The position numbers and the translations under genes were made by a program. DNA of 64,000 nt from contig CANHRM010000001.1 of assembly GCA_947463725.1 (NCBI GenBank), positions 1 to 64,000 of the forward strand. The letters are read 5' to 3'. The DNA comes from Actinomycetota bacterium. GTDB taxonomy: Bacteria > Actinomycetota > Actinomycetes > Nanopelagicales > Nanopelagicaceae. The notes below the pieces were generated by a model. It searched no databases and was not told the origin of the DNA. It was given only the letters and a program-made list of their open reading frames with translations. Shown here piece by piece: positions 32,576 through 42,533 of the stretch. Each line of letters starts with the position of its first letter. The stretch's first letter is position 1.

Positions 32576-32914
32576 TTATTTAGAGTTCAACCCATCAACG
32601 CAACCGCTAACGAAATCGTTCTTATTTTCGGTGCTATTTATGATTCCAGCTGAAAGCCCAGAAATAAACCAAACGCTATCGCAGTAAGCAGCTACATCTT
32701 CTTCACTAAAATCTCCAAACGAAGTGTCGCTGTCGTCAGGCAGATAGCTATTAACTAGCGTGCCGAAATCACCAAGATTGGCGAACTCTTGGCCAGTTTG
32801 ATAACCGATGTTGTATGCATCAGATGTAGCTTTCCTAATTTCAGAGCAGCCAGTGAGCAAAATAGTTAACGTCAGCAGACTGCAAACAGCTGTGGTTACG
32901 TTTTTTATGCGCAT
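32576..32914 (-). CDS. Predicted lipoprotein, 112 aa
   Basis: Signal MRIKNVTTAVCSLLTLTILL then TGCSE (lipobox LTGC, mature Cys at 23) and an acidic soluble portion with two more Cys (AAYCDS and SGCVDG) that could form a disulfide. GGGAGAG precedes the ATG. The mature domain starts with an amphipathic helix (AYNIGYQTGQEFANLG). No family recognised. Part of the two-lipoprotein tract 32.3-32.9 kb. Confidence 0.75.
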   Translation of the reverse strand: MRIKNVTTAVCSLLTLTILLTGCSEIRKATSDAYNIGYQTGQEFANLGDFGTLVNSYLPDDSDTSFGDFSEEDVAAYCDSVWFISGLSAGIINSTENKNDFVSGCVDGLNSK

Positions 32915-32964
32915 AATCTCTCCCTATTTATGAGAAAAGAGTAATGCCAAAACCTAAAACCTAA

Positions 32965-34113
32965 TCAGCCTTTAGCGATTGGGTCGCCATAAATAAAGGT
33001 TTCTTTTCCAGAAGCTAAATCTCTGAGCACGATTTTCACGGTGTAAGTGAAATCTGGACCCAATGTCCCAACGGTCAATGTCTCGCCCATTCCAAACAAG
33101 CCAATGGCAGTTGTTGAACCGCCAGGGCCAACCACCATCAAGGAAGCGATCGTCTTTGTTGTGTCGTAATTTGGAATCACCGGAGTTTTGATCTCTGCAA
33201 CACGATGACCACTTGGTTCAAAAACTAATGAGGTAACAACTGGTTTAGCGATTGTTGCTAGATCTGCAGCTTCGTCTCTGGCTGAGGCAGGAATAACAAT
33301 AGGCGCTGGAATTGTTGCAACGATTGGAATAATAATTACAGTCTCTTTATTAGTATCTAAATTAGTAATTACTGTTTTAACAGTTACATTCTCATTTTGA
33401 GGCAAGTCATGAATAACTACTTGCGAAACTGCAGCATTTGGGTCGACTCCAATTGCAGTAGTTGATCTGCCATCAGTTACGACTTGTACTGAAACTGTTG
33501 AGTTTGCCGGGATATCAGTATTTTTCACTTCAATGGTCATATTAATTGAATTATTTGGCGCAACTTCTTGTGCTACTACAACGGGCGCACTCGCACTCAC
33601 TACTGGTTGACCAGTTGGTTCGGCAGGGGCAACAATCTCAACTACTTGGATTAAGCCTACTTCAGGAGTTACCTTCTCATCTGGTGCGATTAATTCAGAA
33701 ACAATGCTGCCTTGATAAATTGGTGCGAAAACCAAACTACCGAAGTCATCAAAGTACTTCACGCCATCATTTTCTGGCAACTTAATTACTACTACATCTT
33801 CGCTTAAGTCTTCATTTTCGCTAAAGCCATCCCAATTAATAATTTTATCAACAACGCCATCTAGGACAATCGCATACTTTTCAATAGCAGCTGGGCCGGC
33901 AGTCTTACCAGCAGATTGTGGAGTTGAATTAACTTGAGCAACATCGACTGTGAAATAGATATCAGAACGGGTCTGCAACAATTGCTCAGTATTCATTCTG
34001 TAAACCGTGACATCTGCATTTCTATCAACCATCCAGCGAGCATCAGCTGAAGGGGCTGAGATCAAGGAGAAAAGCATGACCGAACCAAGCGCTGCGATTT
34101 TAATTGATCTCAT
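32965..34113 (-). CDS. Secreted beta-rich protein, 382 aa
   Basis: Started at the ATG at 34113, giving a clear signal peptide (MRSIKIAALGSVMLFSLISA then PSADA). The longer open frame to 34299 would overlap the divergent gene and add 62 residues that do not look like a signal. The mature protein has an N-terminal domain (DVTVYRMNTEQLL to about 145), an Ala/Val/Pro-rich linker and two beta-sandwich-like repeats with related motifs (TTAIGVDP and TTAIGLFG). No lipobox or membrane anchor. Surface or binding protein of unknown role. Confidence 0.72.
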   Translation of the reverse strand: MRSIKIAALGSVMLFSLISAPSADARWMVDRNADVTVYRMNTEQLLQTRSDIYFTVDVAQVNSTPQSAGKTAGPAAIEKYAIVLDGVVDKIINWDGFSENEDLSEDVVVIKLPENDGVKYFDDFGSLVFAPIYQGSIVSELIAPDEKVTPEVGLIQVVEIVAPAEPTGQPVVSASAPVVVAQEVAPNNSINMTIEVKNTDIPANSTVSVQVVTDGRSTTAIGVDPNAAVSQVVIHDLPQNENVTVKTVITNLDTNKETVIIIPIVATIPAPIVIPASARDEAADLATIAKPVVTSLVFEPSGHRVAEIKTPVIPNYDTTKTIASLMVVGPGGSTTAIGLFGMGETLTVGTLGPDFTYTVKIVLRDLASGKETFIYGDPIAKG

Positions 34114-34194
34114 GTGAAGATTGTACTCAGCGCCCTTGACACTACAAGAGTTATGGTCATTTTTTACTTTTTGTCGGTGACTGGAACTAACCTT

Positions 34195-34881
34195 ATGACC
34201 ATGGGATCCTTCGCAAACTTCAAAGCAAAGCGGGCAGATAAACGGGCAAAGCAAGAGTTTGATAGCCGACACTACGTTTGGCAAGAAGATATAACGCAAC
34301 TTGATAAGTTAATCGAAGTGTTTACCGCCGCCTCTAATGGTGATGACTCAGTTGCTAATACGTTAATGCAAAAGCCAGGCGAGATTGCCCTCTGGACTGC
34401 GCACGCTATTTTCCACGAAACCGGGCGAACACCAACGCGTTTTGTTGGTGGCTCTAGTGGTGTGAGTATTCCAATTGGTGGCGGAATTCGTTTCCGCGTT
34501 GGCGCTATGCAAGGTACCGCGGTACCGGGCGATGCATTTCAAATGGATAAAGATAATGGCGTTGTTATGTTAACTACCGAGCGATTGGTATTTGCGGGGC
34601 CAGTGCAGACTCAAGAGTGGAATTTTGATAAGTTGTTAATGCTTTCGACTACTCCCGATGAATCTGATTACTTCATTAGCGTATCCAACCGCAAGACAAC
34701 ATCAGGAGTTCGTTTCAAACCTGAGATAGGTCGAGAGTTCAATCGTTTCTTGGGTTCGGCAACCGCGGCACATGAATCTGGATTTGAACCATTACTCAAA
34801 GAATTGGAATCGCTCAAAGAAAAGGCAATTACTTCAGAGCCAAAGTTAGTTCTACCCTCAAGCGTTAAGGCTATTGACTAA
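34195..34881 (+). CDS. PH-like domain protein, 228 aa
   Basis: A cytosolic protein from the ATG at 34195 (a second ATG lies two codons on; the upstream in-frame ATG at 34114 adds an unsupported hydrophobic stretch and overlaps the divergent gene). A basic N-terminal helix (FKAKRADKRAKQEF) precedes a middle helical part and a beta-rich C-terminal region with NGVVMLTTERLVFAGP, a pattern typical of bacterial PH-like (bPH) and SHOCT-associated domains. Convergent with the UbiA gene, overlapping its end by four bases. Function unknown. Confidence 0.68.
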   Translation: MTMGSFANFKAKRADKRAKQEFDSRHYVWQEDITQLDKLIEVFTAASNGDDSVANTLMQKPGEIALWTAHAIFHETGRTPTRFVGGSSGVSIPIGGGIRFRVGAMQGTAVPGDAFQMDKDNGVVMLTTERLVFAGPVQTQEWNFDKLLMLSTTPDESDYFISVSNRKTTSGVRFKPEIGREFNRFLGSATAAHESGFEPLLKELESLKEKAITSEPKLVLPSSVKAID

Positions 34882-35522
34882 ATAATCAGCACAACTAAAC
34901 CTAAGGCGATTAATATCGCTGCAACTACTATCGATTTGGTCTTACCTAGTAGCTGTGGCAAGCCTTTGATGCCACTTGCTTGATCCTCATTCATATCTTT
35001 TATGACATTTATGAAGTGCGCAGCCATGCCAAATAGTGCTCCCCCAAACAACATCCATAAAGGTGGATTTATATCCTTTGAAATTACAACCGATGATGGA
35101 AGAGCTGCAAAAGCAATTGAATAAGGCAACGGTGAAAGCCACGAGAACTTAAAGTAGAAGTTATATGCCACCCCACAAAAGATGCCTAACATATAAACCA
35201 AACCACCCTTAATTCCAAGCGGGCCTAGCAAATTTGCTACAAATGAAAAAGGCACCATGAAGCGCAGCCACTTATGCAGATATTGCTTAGTAATTAACCC
35301 GGAAACTAGAGGTTTTTTGGTGCGTTGATGTTTTAGATCATCATCTAAATCGTAGAGATCATTGCTCCAGCCAACCACGAGTTGACCAGTAAATACGCCG
35401 AAAGCAATTACATATGCTGGGCCTTCCCACCAGTAATGCATGCCAAAGAAAAAGGAAATAGTGGTCACAATAAGTGTCGGGCCAAAGTGAGCTGCTTTGA
35501 GCAAGCCTCGTAACTTATTCAT
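34878..35522 (-). CDS. UbiA-family prenyltransferase (short form)
   Basis: A 214-residue membrane protein of the UbiA superfamily, somewhat shorter than the usual 280-300 residues. Both Asp-rich diphosphate-Mg motifs are present: NDLYDLDDD near residue 53 and DMNEDQASGIKGLP near 180. About seven or eight helices. Such enzymes attach prenyl chains to aromatic or other acceptors for quinones, lipids or pigments. The acceptor is not readable from sequence, and no quinone or pigment genes are adjacent. Tail-to-tail overlap of four bases with the PH-like gene. Confidence 0.87.
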   Translation of the reverse strand: MNKLRGLLKAAHFGPTLIVTTISFFFGMHYWWEGPAYVIAFGVFTGQLVVGWSNDLYDLDDDLKHQRTKKPLVSGLITKQYLHKWLRFMVPFSFVANLLGPLGIKGGLVYMLGIFCGVAYNFYFKFSWLSPLPYSIAFAALPSSVVISKDINPPLWMLFGGALFGMAAHFINVIKDMNEDQASGIKGLPQLLGKTKSIVVAAILIALGLVVLII

Positions 35523-35627
35523 AACTGAACTGTATTAGTTTTCACTTTATTATTTGTGATTTATCACTTTCTTTGCTGGGATAGCTCCAAGATTTCACAT
35601 TCTTCAACTTCAGACTAAACTCATTCT

Positions 35628-36179
35628 ATGGCTGCAAAGGACCCGAGTCGCGAGGCGCATTTTCCTGCGATTGAAAAGAAATATGGCGAGAAAATGTCAT
35701 ATTGGTTCAAGGTTATGGCCGGACTTGATGGCAAGAAATATCCAGAGCAGATTGCCCACTTGCGCGAGAACTTTGGATTTTCGCAAGCCCATGCCAATGC
35801 TTTAGTGATGTATTCACGGGGGTCAATATCGGCTCGTAGATTTGAAACACCAACAGAATATTTTAAGAGCATCGATGTGAAGCAAGCTAAAACCATCAAA
35901 GCAATGATCAAAGTAATAACCGATAAATACCCTGAACTTGAATTAGTGATTGCCTGGAATCAGCCCATGCTGCGAAAGGGCACCATGTATGTGTTTGGTT
36001 GGTCTGTTACTAAGAACTATATTTTGATGGCGCCATGGAGTACTAATGTTCTAGAAGCTTTTCGCCCAAAGTTAATTGCCTTTAAAGTTAACAAGAAGAC
36101 GATTGCAGTTCCAAGTGACTGGGAAGTCGATGCCAAGTTACTGCAAGCGATGGTTAAAGCTCGGCTAGCTGAAGGTTAA
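35628..36179 (+). CDS. DUF4287 / YdhG-like protein
   Basis: A 183-residue cytosolic protein in two parts. Residues about 8-70 match DUF4287 (EKKYGEKMSYWFKVM, YPEQIAHLRENFGFSQAHAN). The C-terminal half matches the DUF1801/YdhG iron-chaperone-like fold (AWNQPMLRKGTMYVFGWS and LMAPWS). Such fusions are common in actinobacteria and have no proven activity. No neighbouring partner on this strand. Starts with a plain ATG without a strong Shine-Dalgarno. Confidence 0.83.
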   Translation: MAAKDPSREAHFPAIEKKYGEKMSYWFKVMAGLDGKKYPEQIAHLRENFGFSQAHANALVMYSRGSISARRFETPTEYFKSIDVKQAKTIKAMIKVITDKYPELELVIAWNQPMLRKGTMYVFGWSVTKNYILMAPWSTNVLEAFRPKLIAFKVNKKTIAVPSDWEVDAKLLQAMVKARLAEG

Positions 36180-36215
36180 TAACTGACTTTAAAGGTTAAC
36201 AATTAAATTTTAGAA

Positions 36216-39200
36216 CTAGCTGACTGTACCGGTCCAAGTTTTACTTGTAGGCGCTCTTGTAGCAGTTCCAGAAAAACTCCAGGTTATTGAACAAGTTCCA
36301 TTTGAGACACCTTGCAAAACTGTCTTGTTTTTAATTCCACCAGTTAAGTCAGCCAATTCATTCGATACGACTTTACAAACTGTTGGGGTATTTGAAACTG
36401 CAGTTAATAAGTGCCCCAAGCTAGTTAGCCCGCTGTTTAACTTGCTATCTACGTGAAGAATCGTTACATAGAAACTAGCTAGGTATACCTTATTTAAAGT
36501 CATGGCCCCAGGCACTGCAATAACCATTGGGTATTGAACAGGGTTTGCAGTAGGTGAAGTTATGTTTACTGAACTTACTTCTTTCCAAGTGCTGGACTTT
36601 TTCCAACCATCCGTAGCCTGTGCTTCAACTTTATAAGTTCCTGCTGGCCAATTACAAGGGATCACATAATTATTGCCGTAAGCACCATCGAATAGTGTTC
36701 CCGATTTCCTATAAGTCGAAACTGTCGCTCTAACCTGACCCCAAGGATCAAGCAATCGGTATTGAACTTGTGCAATTCCAGTGTCATCAGTCGCACGCAC
36801 ATCGGTACCAGCGTATGTCTTGCAAACTTCAACATTAGTAACGAGGCTGACTCCAGAGACCACGACTGGTACTGCAATATCAGCAACTATAGGAGCAGTA
36901 ATGTCTACGGAACCGATTTTCGTTAAAGCTGATGTGTTTCCAGCCGAGTCTTTAGATTCAGCAAATACCGTATAGAGACCGTAAGGGGTCGAACAAGGAA
37001 CTTCCCAATCACGTGACCAATTTCCGCTCAAACCAGATCCATCAACACGATATGTGGCGAGACTGATTAATAAAACGTTTTTAGAGTTGAAAAACTTGAA
37101 CTGAGTGCTTGCACTGCCTTTGTCATCCGTGATGAGTGCTGAAATTTTTGAAATCTTCTTGCACGCTTCAATCGAATTTGGCGTTACAAATCCGCTCACA
37201 ACCACAGGAGCCTGAGTATCCGGACCTGGTGTTGGTGTTGGTATTGGTGTTGGTGTTGGTGTTGGTGTTGGTGTTGGTGTTGGTGTTGGTGTTGGTGTTG
37301 GTGTTGGTGTTGGTGTTGGTGTTGGTGTTGGTGTTGGTGTTGGTGTTGGTGTTGGTGTTGGTGTTGGTGTTGGTGTTGGAGCTACCTTCAACGTTTCAAA
37401 ACTTAGAACTGCACTCTCTACAGACTTCCATCCTGCATTTGCAGCATCTAATAAGAAGAATTTGTAGTAATACTTGGTGCCTGAATTTAGTCCAGTAACG
37501 GTGAATTTCGAAGTGGTATCAACTGCATTAGCAACTGCAAATGGTGTTCCTTGAAATGTGGTTGCACCGACTAATGCTGGATCACTGCCATAAGTGAAGT
37601 AGGCACGGGTATTGCTACCCATTGCGTTGAATTGTGAGTTCAAAGTTATTCCAGAAGCAGTATTTAAATTTGCATAAGTGTTCTTAATGACCGGATCTTC
37701 ACGATTTAAAATTGCATACTTAATTTCGCCTTTGGTTACACCTGAGGCATTAAGGGCTACGAATTGGTAGTAATACCCGGTGCCAGGTAAAAGACCACTT
37801 GTTACAGTTGCTGAAACGTTTACAACTGCATCGCCAGTAATTGGGCTTTCGGGCAAAGTAACGGTCTTTTGTCCTGAAGTTAGTGATTTATCGCTGCCGT
37901 AGACAAAGGTGACCTTTGTAGTTTGGCTCTTAGGGTCAACAGTTCCGACAAAAGTAGCTGCATTGTATTTGCGACTTGTTGGGATTGGATTAGTTGTTAC
38001 AACTGGTGCCAGTCCAGGCGCTACGGGGGTTGCAAATGTAATGACGTTTGATTGAACAGTGGCAGTTGAATTCATCGCTATAACTTTGTAGTAATAAGTC
38101 TTGCCGCCATCTAAGAATGAAATTGGTAGAGAAACTGCCATTGCTGAATTTCCGCCAAATTGGAATGGAATAGCAGCAATCGAATTAACATTTGTGGCAA
38201 AGGTTGAATCAGAGCTATACATGAAAGTAACGGTAGAAGTTGCATTGCCAGCCATTACTGTTCCATTCAGAACTGCGCTGTAGGCAGTTAAATCTGTGGG
38301 CGCAGTTGCAACAGGGGTTGGCTTTGTAACTGGTGGAGCCAAGGTCGTGAAGGAACCAACTTGGCTTAAAGTTTTACCAGTTTCATTTACCGCTGTTATA
38401 CGGAATGAGTAATTTTTCAACGGAGTTAGACCGGTTAGTGAAACGGCTGCCGAAGTAGTAGTACCTCCGCTAACAGTGCCTGGGTTAACAGAAGCCTTTA
38501 ATACGCCAGCGGCAAAAGTTGAATCTAGTGAATACTCAAAACCTAGAGTTGTTGGAGCAAAGCCAGCATTGACATCAATCGCAAAATTTGCACTTTCGTG
38601 AGTAATCTCAGTGATTTTATTAAGTGCAACCGTAGGCGCGACAACGGGTGCTCCCCCATCAGTTGGTGAAACATAAAGTAAATTATTTACGGTGTTTGGC
38701 TTCAAACCCGTGATGGCATTCTTCGTTGATTCAGAATTAAGAAATGCCGCAACCTGTGAAACAGATGCTCCCGTAAGTCCAAGGTAGATTGCCGCAGCGC
38801 CAGTAACGTGTGGAGTAGCCATTGAAGTGCCACTTATTGTGTTTGTAGCGGTTGCCGAACCCATCCAGGCGCCTGTGATACTCACACCTGGAGCGTTTAT
38901 ATCAACACATGCTCCGTAGTTTGAAAATGATGCCGCTGTTTCATTGCTCTGAGTTGCACCAACCGTAATTGCACTTGGTGCACTTGCCGGTGACTTTGTG
39001 CAAGCATCAGATGCTTCATTGCCAGCAGCTACTACAACAGTAATTCCGGCATTTGTAAGTCTTTCAATTGCGGTATTTAGTGCAGCAGATGCAGGTCCGC
39101 CGATAGAAAGATTTAGGACTGCCTTGCTCTTAGAGTTTGGATTTTGTGGGCTTAAAATCCAATCAAGACCGGCTATAACTTGTGAATACATTCCGCTGCC

Positions 39201-39842
39201 AGAGCAACTTAAGATTCGCACTGGAACCAATGTTGCATTCTTGGCTAAGCCGTAGGTTGTTCCTGCTGCAGTTGAAGCGACGTGAGTTCCATGGCCATTG
39301 CAATCAACAGTTCCATTGCCATCAGATATGGCTGAGTATCCAGAAGTCGAAAGTCGAGTACCGAAATCGGCATGCGGATAAATTCCGGTATCACCGATAT
39401 AAATAGTGGCACCGGCGCCAGCTGAGCGGTAACCATAAGAACTTACATATCCAGTTCCACCAACTGGGCCGCGCTGATCAATTCTATCAAGGCCCCACGA
39501 TGGTGTCGGTGTCTGATTATTTTGAATATCTAAGCCGACTGCAGTTTGATCTAATTCAACACTTAAAATATTTGGTATCTTTTTGATTAGTGAAACGATC
39601 AACGAAGGTAGCTCAACAGCGTAACCGTCAAAAACATAATTATATTTAGTATTAATCTTGCCGCCTGCATTTGTAATAGCTGTTTCGATTGCAGCACGTG
39701 CAGCTGGATTAATTGAGATGATGTAACTTGCTTTAGGGCCAAGATCTAAAGCCTCTGATTGAGCCGATGAACCCAACATCATAAATGTCGAGAGAATCGC
39801 AACGGCTGATAGTCGAAACTTCTTCTGGGTAAAGCGCTTCAT
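36216..39842 (-). CDS. Secreted subtilisin-like serine protease (S8) with repeat modules
   Basis: A 1208-residue exported protease. Signal peptide (residues 1-31), an I9-type propeptide (about 35-105), and a peptidase S8 domain with catalytic Asp151 (YIGDTGIY), His184 (CNGHGTH), oxyanion Asn275 (AAGNE) and Ser340 ([10 protein letters not shown]). The fold is proteinase K-like. After it come fibronectin-III-like repeats to about 820, a (Pro-Thr)n linker encoded by 25 hexamer units, and two related C-terminal beta domains. No sorting motif was recognised. AAGGGG precedes the ATG. Probably degrades proteins outside the cell; it could feed the peptide importer at 45-50 kb, by inference. A possible I78 inhibitor lies upstream. 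Confidence 0.93.
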   Translation of the reverse strand: MKRFTQKKFRLSAVAILSTFMMLGSSAQSEALDLGPKASYIISINPAARAAIETAITNAGGKINTKYNYVFDGYAVELPSLIVSLIKKIPNILSVELDQTAVGLDIQNNQTPTPSWGLDRIDQRGPVGGTGYVSSYGYRSAGAGATIYIGDTGIYPHADFGTRLSTSGYSAISDGNGTVDCNGHGTHVASTAAGTTYGLAKNATLVPVRILSCSGSGMYSQVIAGLDWILSPQNPNSKSKAVLNLSIGGPASAALNTAIERLTNAGITVVVAAGNEASDACTKSPASAPSAITVGATQSNETAASFSNYGACVDINAPGVSITGAWMGSATATNTISGTSMATPHVTGAAAIYLGLTGASVSQVAAFLNSESTKNAITGLKPNTVNNLLYVSPTDGGAPVVAPTVALNKITEITHESANFAIDVNAGFAPTTLGFEYSLDSTFAAGVLKASVNPGTVSGGTTTSAAVSLTGLTPLKNYSFRITAVNETGKTLSQVGSFTTLAPPVTKPTPVATAPTDLTAYSAVLNGTVMAGNATSTVTFMYSSDSTFATNVNSIAAIPFQFGGNSAMAVSLPISFLDGGKTYYYKVIAMNSTATVQSNVITFATPVAPGLAPVVTTNPIPTSRKYNAATFVGTVDPKSQTTKVTFVYGSDKSLTSGQKTVTLPESPITGDAVVNVSATVTSGLLPGTGYYYQFVALNASGVTKGEIKYAILNREDPVIKNTYANLNTASGITLNSQFNAMGSNTRAYFTYGSDPALVGATTFQGTPFAVANAVDTTSKFTVTGLNSGTKYYYKFFLLDAANAGWKSVESAVLSFETLKVAPTPTPTPTPTPTPTPTPTPTPTPTPTPTPTPTPTPTPTPTPTPTPIPTPTPGPDTQAPVVVSGFVTPNSIEACKKISKISALITDDKGSASTQFKFFNSKNVLLISLATYRVDGSGLSGNWSRDWEVPCSTPYGLYTVFAESKDSAGNTSALTKIGSVDITAPIVADIAVPVVVSGVSLVTNVEVCKTYAGTDVRATDDTGIAQVQYRLLDPWGQVRATVSTYRKSGTLFDGAYGNNYVIPCNWPAGTYKVEAQATDGWKKSSTWKEVSSVNITSPTANPVQYPMVIAVPGAMTLNKVYLASFYVTILHVDSKLNSGLTSLGHLLTAVSNTPTVCKVVSNELADLTGGIKNKTVLQGVSNGTCSITWSFSGTATRAPTSKTWTGTVS
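37231..37380. repeat. Hexanucleotide tandem repeat (25 units) coding Pro-Thr linker
   Basis: Twenty-five consecutive six-base units, GTTGGT on the plus strand, with only the third (ATTGGT) and last (GTTGGA) differing. It encodes the long Pro-Thr linker of the subtilase. The near identity of synonymous positions over 150 bases indicates recent slippage-driven growth. Unit length is a multiple of three, so copy-number change would alter linker length without frameshift, unlike a phase switch. Confidence 0.95.
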
Positions 39843-39956
39843 ATATGCCCCTTGGCGGAAGTCTTAGAAGTCCATTTAGAGACTCCTAATGATTCCCAAA
39901 TTTTACGGCAATACGGGGTTAACCCCTAGGGTAAAACCGTCAAAACCACTAACAAA

Positions 39957-40433
39957 TTAGCCAACGTCAACGCGCGTGATCACGCTTAATAACACTACAA
40001 CAGTTACCCGATCGAACCGATAATCTCGAGTTGTTGCAAACATTTCACTATCGCGCTGCCCTACTCGATATCCCCAATTAAGCGATGTTGCACATTCCTC
40101 TGCCGCAGTTTCGCTCATGCCAATTAATGAATCGGCTCTTGATTGTGAAATTCCAGATTGATCTGCTGAATCCATTTTTGGACAGGCTGGAATCGAATCT
40201 GAGGGAGCAGGAGTAGATGCCGGTTTAGCAGTTACTGCCTTTACTAATACGCCCTTATCCCAAACTAATTTCTTACCACTTTTGATACAGGTATATTTCT
40301 TGCCCTTGACAACTGATGTGGCCTTTAACTTTGTGCAAGTGGCTCCAGCTTTTGCAGTTGCAGCACTAGCTTGTGGAAACGGCGCAAGACAGAGCGCAAC
40401 GGCCAAAAAGGATGAGAGCGCGCGCTTAAGCAT
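39957..40433 (-). CDS. Secreted protein, possible I78-type protease inhibitor
   Basis: A 158-residue exported protein. Its signal peptide is followed by the motif GATCTKLKATSVVKGKKYTC...LVWD also found at 24146, then a linker, and a C-terminal domain with DSLIGMSETAAEECA and ATTRDYRFDRVTVVV ending VITRVDVG. That last part resembles the inhibitor I78 family (MxxxLIG, DYRxDR, VxxV pattern), which inhibits serine proteases. The gene lies 114 bases upstream of the subtilase on the same strand, which supports a protease-inhibitor pair, although neither function nor pairing is proven. Confidence 0.62.
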   Translation of the reverse strand: MLKRALSSFLAVALCLAPFPQASAATAKAGATCTKLKATSVVKGKKYTCIKSGKKLVWDKGVLVKAVTAKPASTPAPSDSIPACPKMDSADQSGISQSRADSLIGMSETAAEECATSLNWGYRVGQRDSEMFATTRDYRFDRVTVVVLLSVITRVDVG

Positions 40434-40473
40434 GGCTCAAGAATACAAGGCAAAAACAAATTAACCTGGATAT

Positions 40474-41076
40474 TTAGCTCTTTATCTTAGGCAAGTTCCA
40501 GTTGCGCTTAATAGAAATTAATCGGATACCTATTACTAGTACGAATCCAATAGCAGATGCCAACTCCTGATTTGCGCCAGCTTCAATTGCAACTACGAGT
40601 GCACTCGCCCCGATAAATGCGGCAGTGCCATTTGTTTCGCGGTGAAGTAGAACAGGTGGAACTTGCGCAAGTAAGTCACGAGTTAATCCACCAAGTACAG
40701 CGCTAAGCAGGCCAAGCAAAATTGCTGGAATCGCTTTCAAATTTAGGTCTAATGCCAGTGCAGTTCCGGCCACCGTCGAAACACCTAAGCCGATTGAATC
40801 CATAAAGAGTACAAAACTTCCAACTTCTTTGGACCACTTAAACACAATAGTTAGCACTACAGCCAACAAGACGGCACCTAATAAATAAGGCTTTTCTATC
40901 CAAGTTAATGGAATATCAAGAACTAAATTACGAAATGTTCCACCTGTCAAAGCGGCAACCGATGCTACAAAAAGAATGCCGCCGTAATCCATGAAGCGGC
41001 TTGCTGCCAGACGTGCACCGACGAGGGCAAAGGCAAAAGTGGAAAGAAAATCGAGGACTACTAAGAAATCATTCAC
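40474..41076 (-). CDS. TRIC-type cation channel family (UPF0126) membrane protein
   Basis: A 200-residue membrane protein with seven predicted helices in two related halves, each ending in a Gly-rich GGxxRdLvL or GGLTRDLLA loop (GGTFRNLVLDI near residue 45 and GGLTRDLLAQVPP near 130). These are the hallmark of the UPF0126/TRIC family (YicG-like), in which prokaryotic members form trimeric cation channels, mostly for K+. Some UPF0126 members are linked to glycine. Length is normal for the family. Divergent from the lipoyl gene 220 bases away; the intergenic stretch has no recognised element. Confidence 0.9.
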   Translation of the reverse strand: MNDFLVVLDFLSTFAFALVGARLAASRFMDYGGILFVASVAALTGGTFRNLVLDIPLTWIEKPYLLGAVLLAVVLTIVFKWSKEVGSFVLFMDSIGLGVSTVAGTALALDLNLKAIPAILLGLLSAVLGGLTRDLLAQVPPVLLHRETNGTAAFIGASALVVAIEAGANQELASAIGFVLVIGIRLISIKRNWNLPKIKS

Positions 41077-41296
41077 TCGGAAAGTTTATACATTGTGATT
41101 AGTCGAAGTGCCTCAATAGTAGGTTTTAGCAAGCTACGTTCACAATTCTGGGGAAATGGCGCTTTCCAGCGGGTGGAATCACGCTTTATAAATCGATATC
41201 TACGCCCTAGGCTTGGCGTCATCGAGTAAATTACAATTAAGTGTCCCTACTAATTTACGATTATTTTAAATTTAAGGCGTCAAAGAAAGAGGAGTT

Positions 41297-41548
41297 ATGG
41301 AAGAGATTTTTGTTCCAGCACTTGGCGTCTCAGCTGAAAATGTATATCTACAGAAATGGTTGAAAGCCCCCGGTGATGCAGTCCAACCTGGTGAGGCTAT
41401 TGCCATTGTTGAAACCGATAAAGCTGAGCTAGAGATAACCTCAAATACTGCTGGAATTATGGGAAAACATCTTTTCAATGAAGATACAGATGTTGCGGTT
41501 GGCATAACTATCTGCGTTTTGCTTCATGAAGGTGAAACGGAAAACTAG
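41297..41548 (+). CDS. Free-standing lipoyl-domain protein
   Basis: An 83-residue single lipoyl (biotinyl/lipoyl) domain. The swinging-arm lysine is in IVETDKAELEI, at the tip of the hairpin, and the N-terminal strand is EIFVPALG. Unlike usual E2 acyltransferases it lacks a peripheral-subunit-binding domain and a catalytic domain. GAGGAG precedes the ATG. It is the first gene of an operon with E1 alpha and E1 beta: its TAG stop is four bases before the E1 alpha ATG. It could carry the acyl-dihydrolipoyl intermediate to an E2 encoded elsewhere, or act as a stand-alone carrier. Confidence 0.9.
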   Translation: MEEIFVPALGVSAENVYLQKWLKAPGDAVQPGEAIAIVETDKAELEITSNTAGIMGKHLFNEDTDVAVGITICVLLHEGETEN

Positions 41549-41552
41549 ATTC

Positions 41553-42533
41553 ATGACAGAACCAGGCCAGGCTAAAGATTTTCTAAGCCAAATGATTTTG
41601 ATCCGTGAATTTGAAACAATTGCCGAAGGTCTTACCTTGCGCGGCAAGGTACCAGGTGGCATGCATAACTCTTCCGGACAAGAAGCTGTCGCAGTTGGTG
41701 TCATGGCGGCACTAAAAGATGAAGATGCTATTGCGTCAACTCACCGCTCTCATCATCACAGTATTGCGCGAGGCATGTCTACTCAAAGCATGATGGCCGA
41801 ACTTTTCACAAAATCCACCGGCTGCTCAAGAGGTCGTGGCGGATCTATGCACTTAGTAGATCTTTCCAGAAATTATTTTGGTGGAAATGGAATTGTTGGC
41901 GCAGGCGTCTCGATTGCGATGGGATTAGCGCTAGGTATTCATATCCTCAAGAAGAATTCCATTGCTGTTGGTTTTATGGGTGATGGCGCTATTAATACGG
42001 GCAGAACTTGGGAATCAATAAATATGGCCGTGATCTGGAATTTGCCACTTCTAATTGTCATTGATAACAATCAATATGCAGTTGAAACCTTTATGGACAG
42101 AGTCACAGGCGGAAAAGATTTCGTTGCTAGAGCAAAAAGTTTTGGCATGTCAGCTGAAGTTATAGATGGTCAGAATGTAGAAGAGGTATATGAAGCAACC
42201 GCCAGAGCTAGGGAACGTATTTTGGCTGGCGAGGGTCCTCAATTGATTAATGCCGTTACCTATAGATACTTCGGACATAACGTTGGTGAAGTTGGAAAGT
42301 ACCGGACCCAAGAAGAAATTTCTGATTGGAAATCTAATAAAGACCCGATTGACAATTGGATTAGCAATTTACTGGCTAAAAAAATGATAACCGAAGATGA
42401 GATCAGCGAAATTAGAGAGAACGCTAAATTGGAAATCGGCAAAGCGGTTGAGTTCGCTGAAGCATCGCCATTTCCAGATACGAATACAGTGGCTGATGAT
42501 GTCGATTCTGGTTCGCTGTTGAGGCAACTATGA
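41553..42533 (+). CDS. 2-oxoacid dehydrogenase E1 alpha (acetoin dehydrogenase-like)
   Basis: Thiamine-diphosphate E1 alpha subunit, 326 residues from the ATG at 41553; the longer frame adds nine residues overlapping the lipoyl gene. The Mg-ThDP motif starts at GDGAINTG (residues 143-150) and ends at DNNQYA (171-176). Catalytic-site His residues are in HRSHHH (64-69), and the phosphorylation-loop-like region GKDFVARAKSFGM follows. Sequence style is closer to acetoin dehydrogenase AcoA and related PDH E1 alpha than to branched-chain types. It overlaps E1 beta by four bases. Substrate unknown; no E2 or E3 is in the window. Confidence 0.93.
   Translation: MTEPGQAKDFLSQMILIREFETIAEGLTLRGKVPGGMHNSSGQEAVAVGVMAALKDEDAIASTHRSHHHSIARGMSTQSMMAELFTKSTGCSRGRGGSMHLVDLSRNYFGGNGIVGAGVSIAMGLALGIHILKKNSIAVGFMGDGAINTGRTWESINMAVIWNLPLLIVIDNNQYAVETFMDRVTGGKDFVARAKSFGMSAEVIDGQNVEEVYEATARARERILAGEGPQLINAVTYRYFGHNVGEVGKYRTQEEISDWKSNKDPIDNWISNLLAKKMITEDEISEIRENAKLEIGKAVEFAEASPFPDTNTVADDVDSGSLLRQL

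Noticed and set aside
32965..34299. 444-residue version of the secreted protein
   Set aside because: The first 62 residues overlap the divergent gene and break the signal peptide that starts at 34113.
37231..37380. CRISPR-like repeat array
   Set aside because: Contiguous six-base units without spacers, in frame inside a secreted protease gene.
37136..37498. Plus-strand Val-Leu repeat ORF over the hexamer array
   Set aside because: Antisense shadow of the Pro-Thr linker of the subtilase gene.
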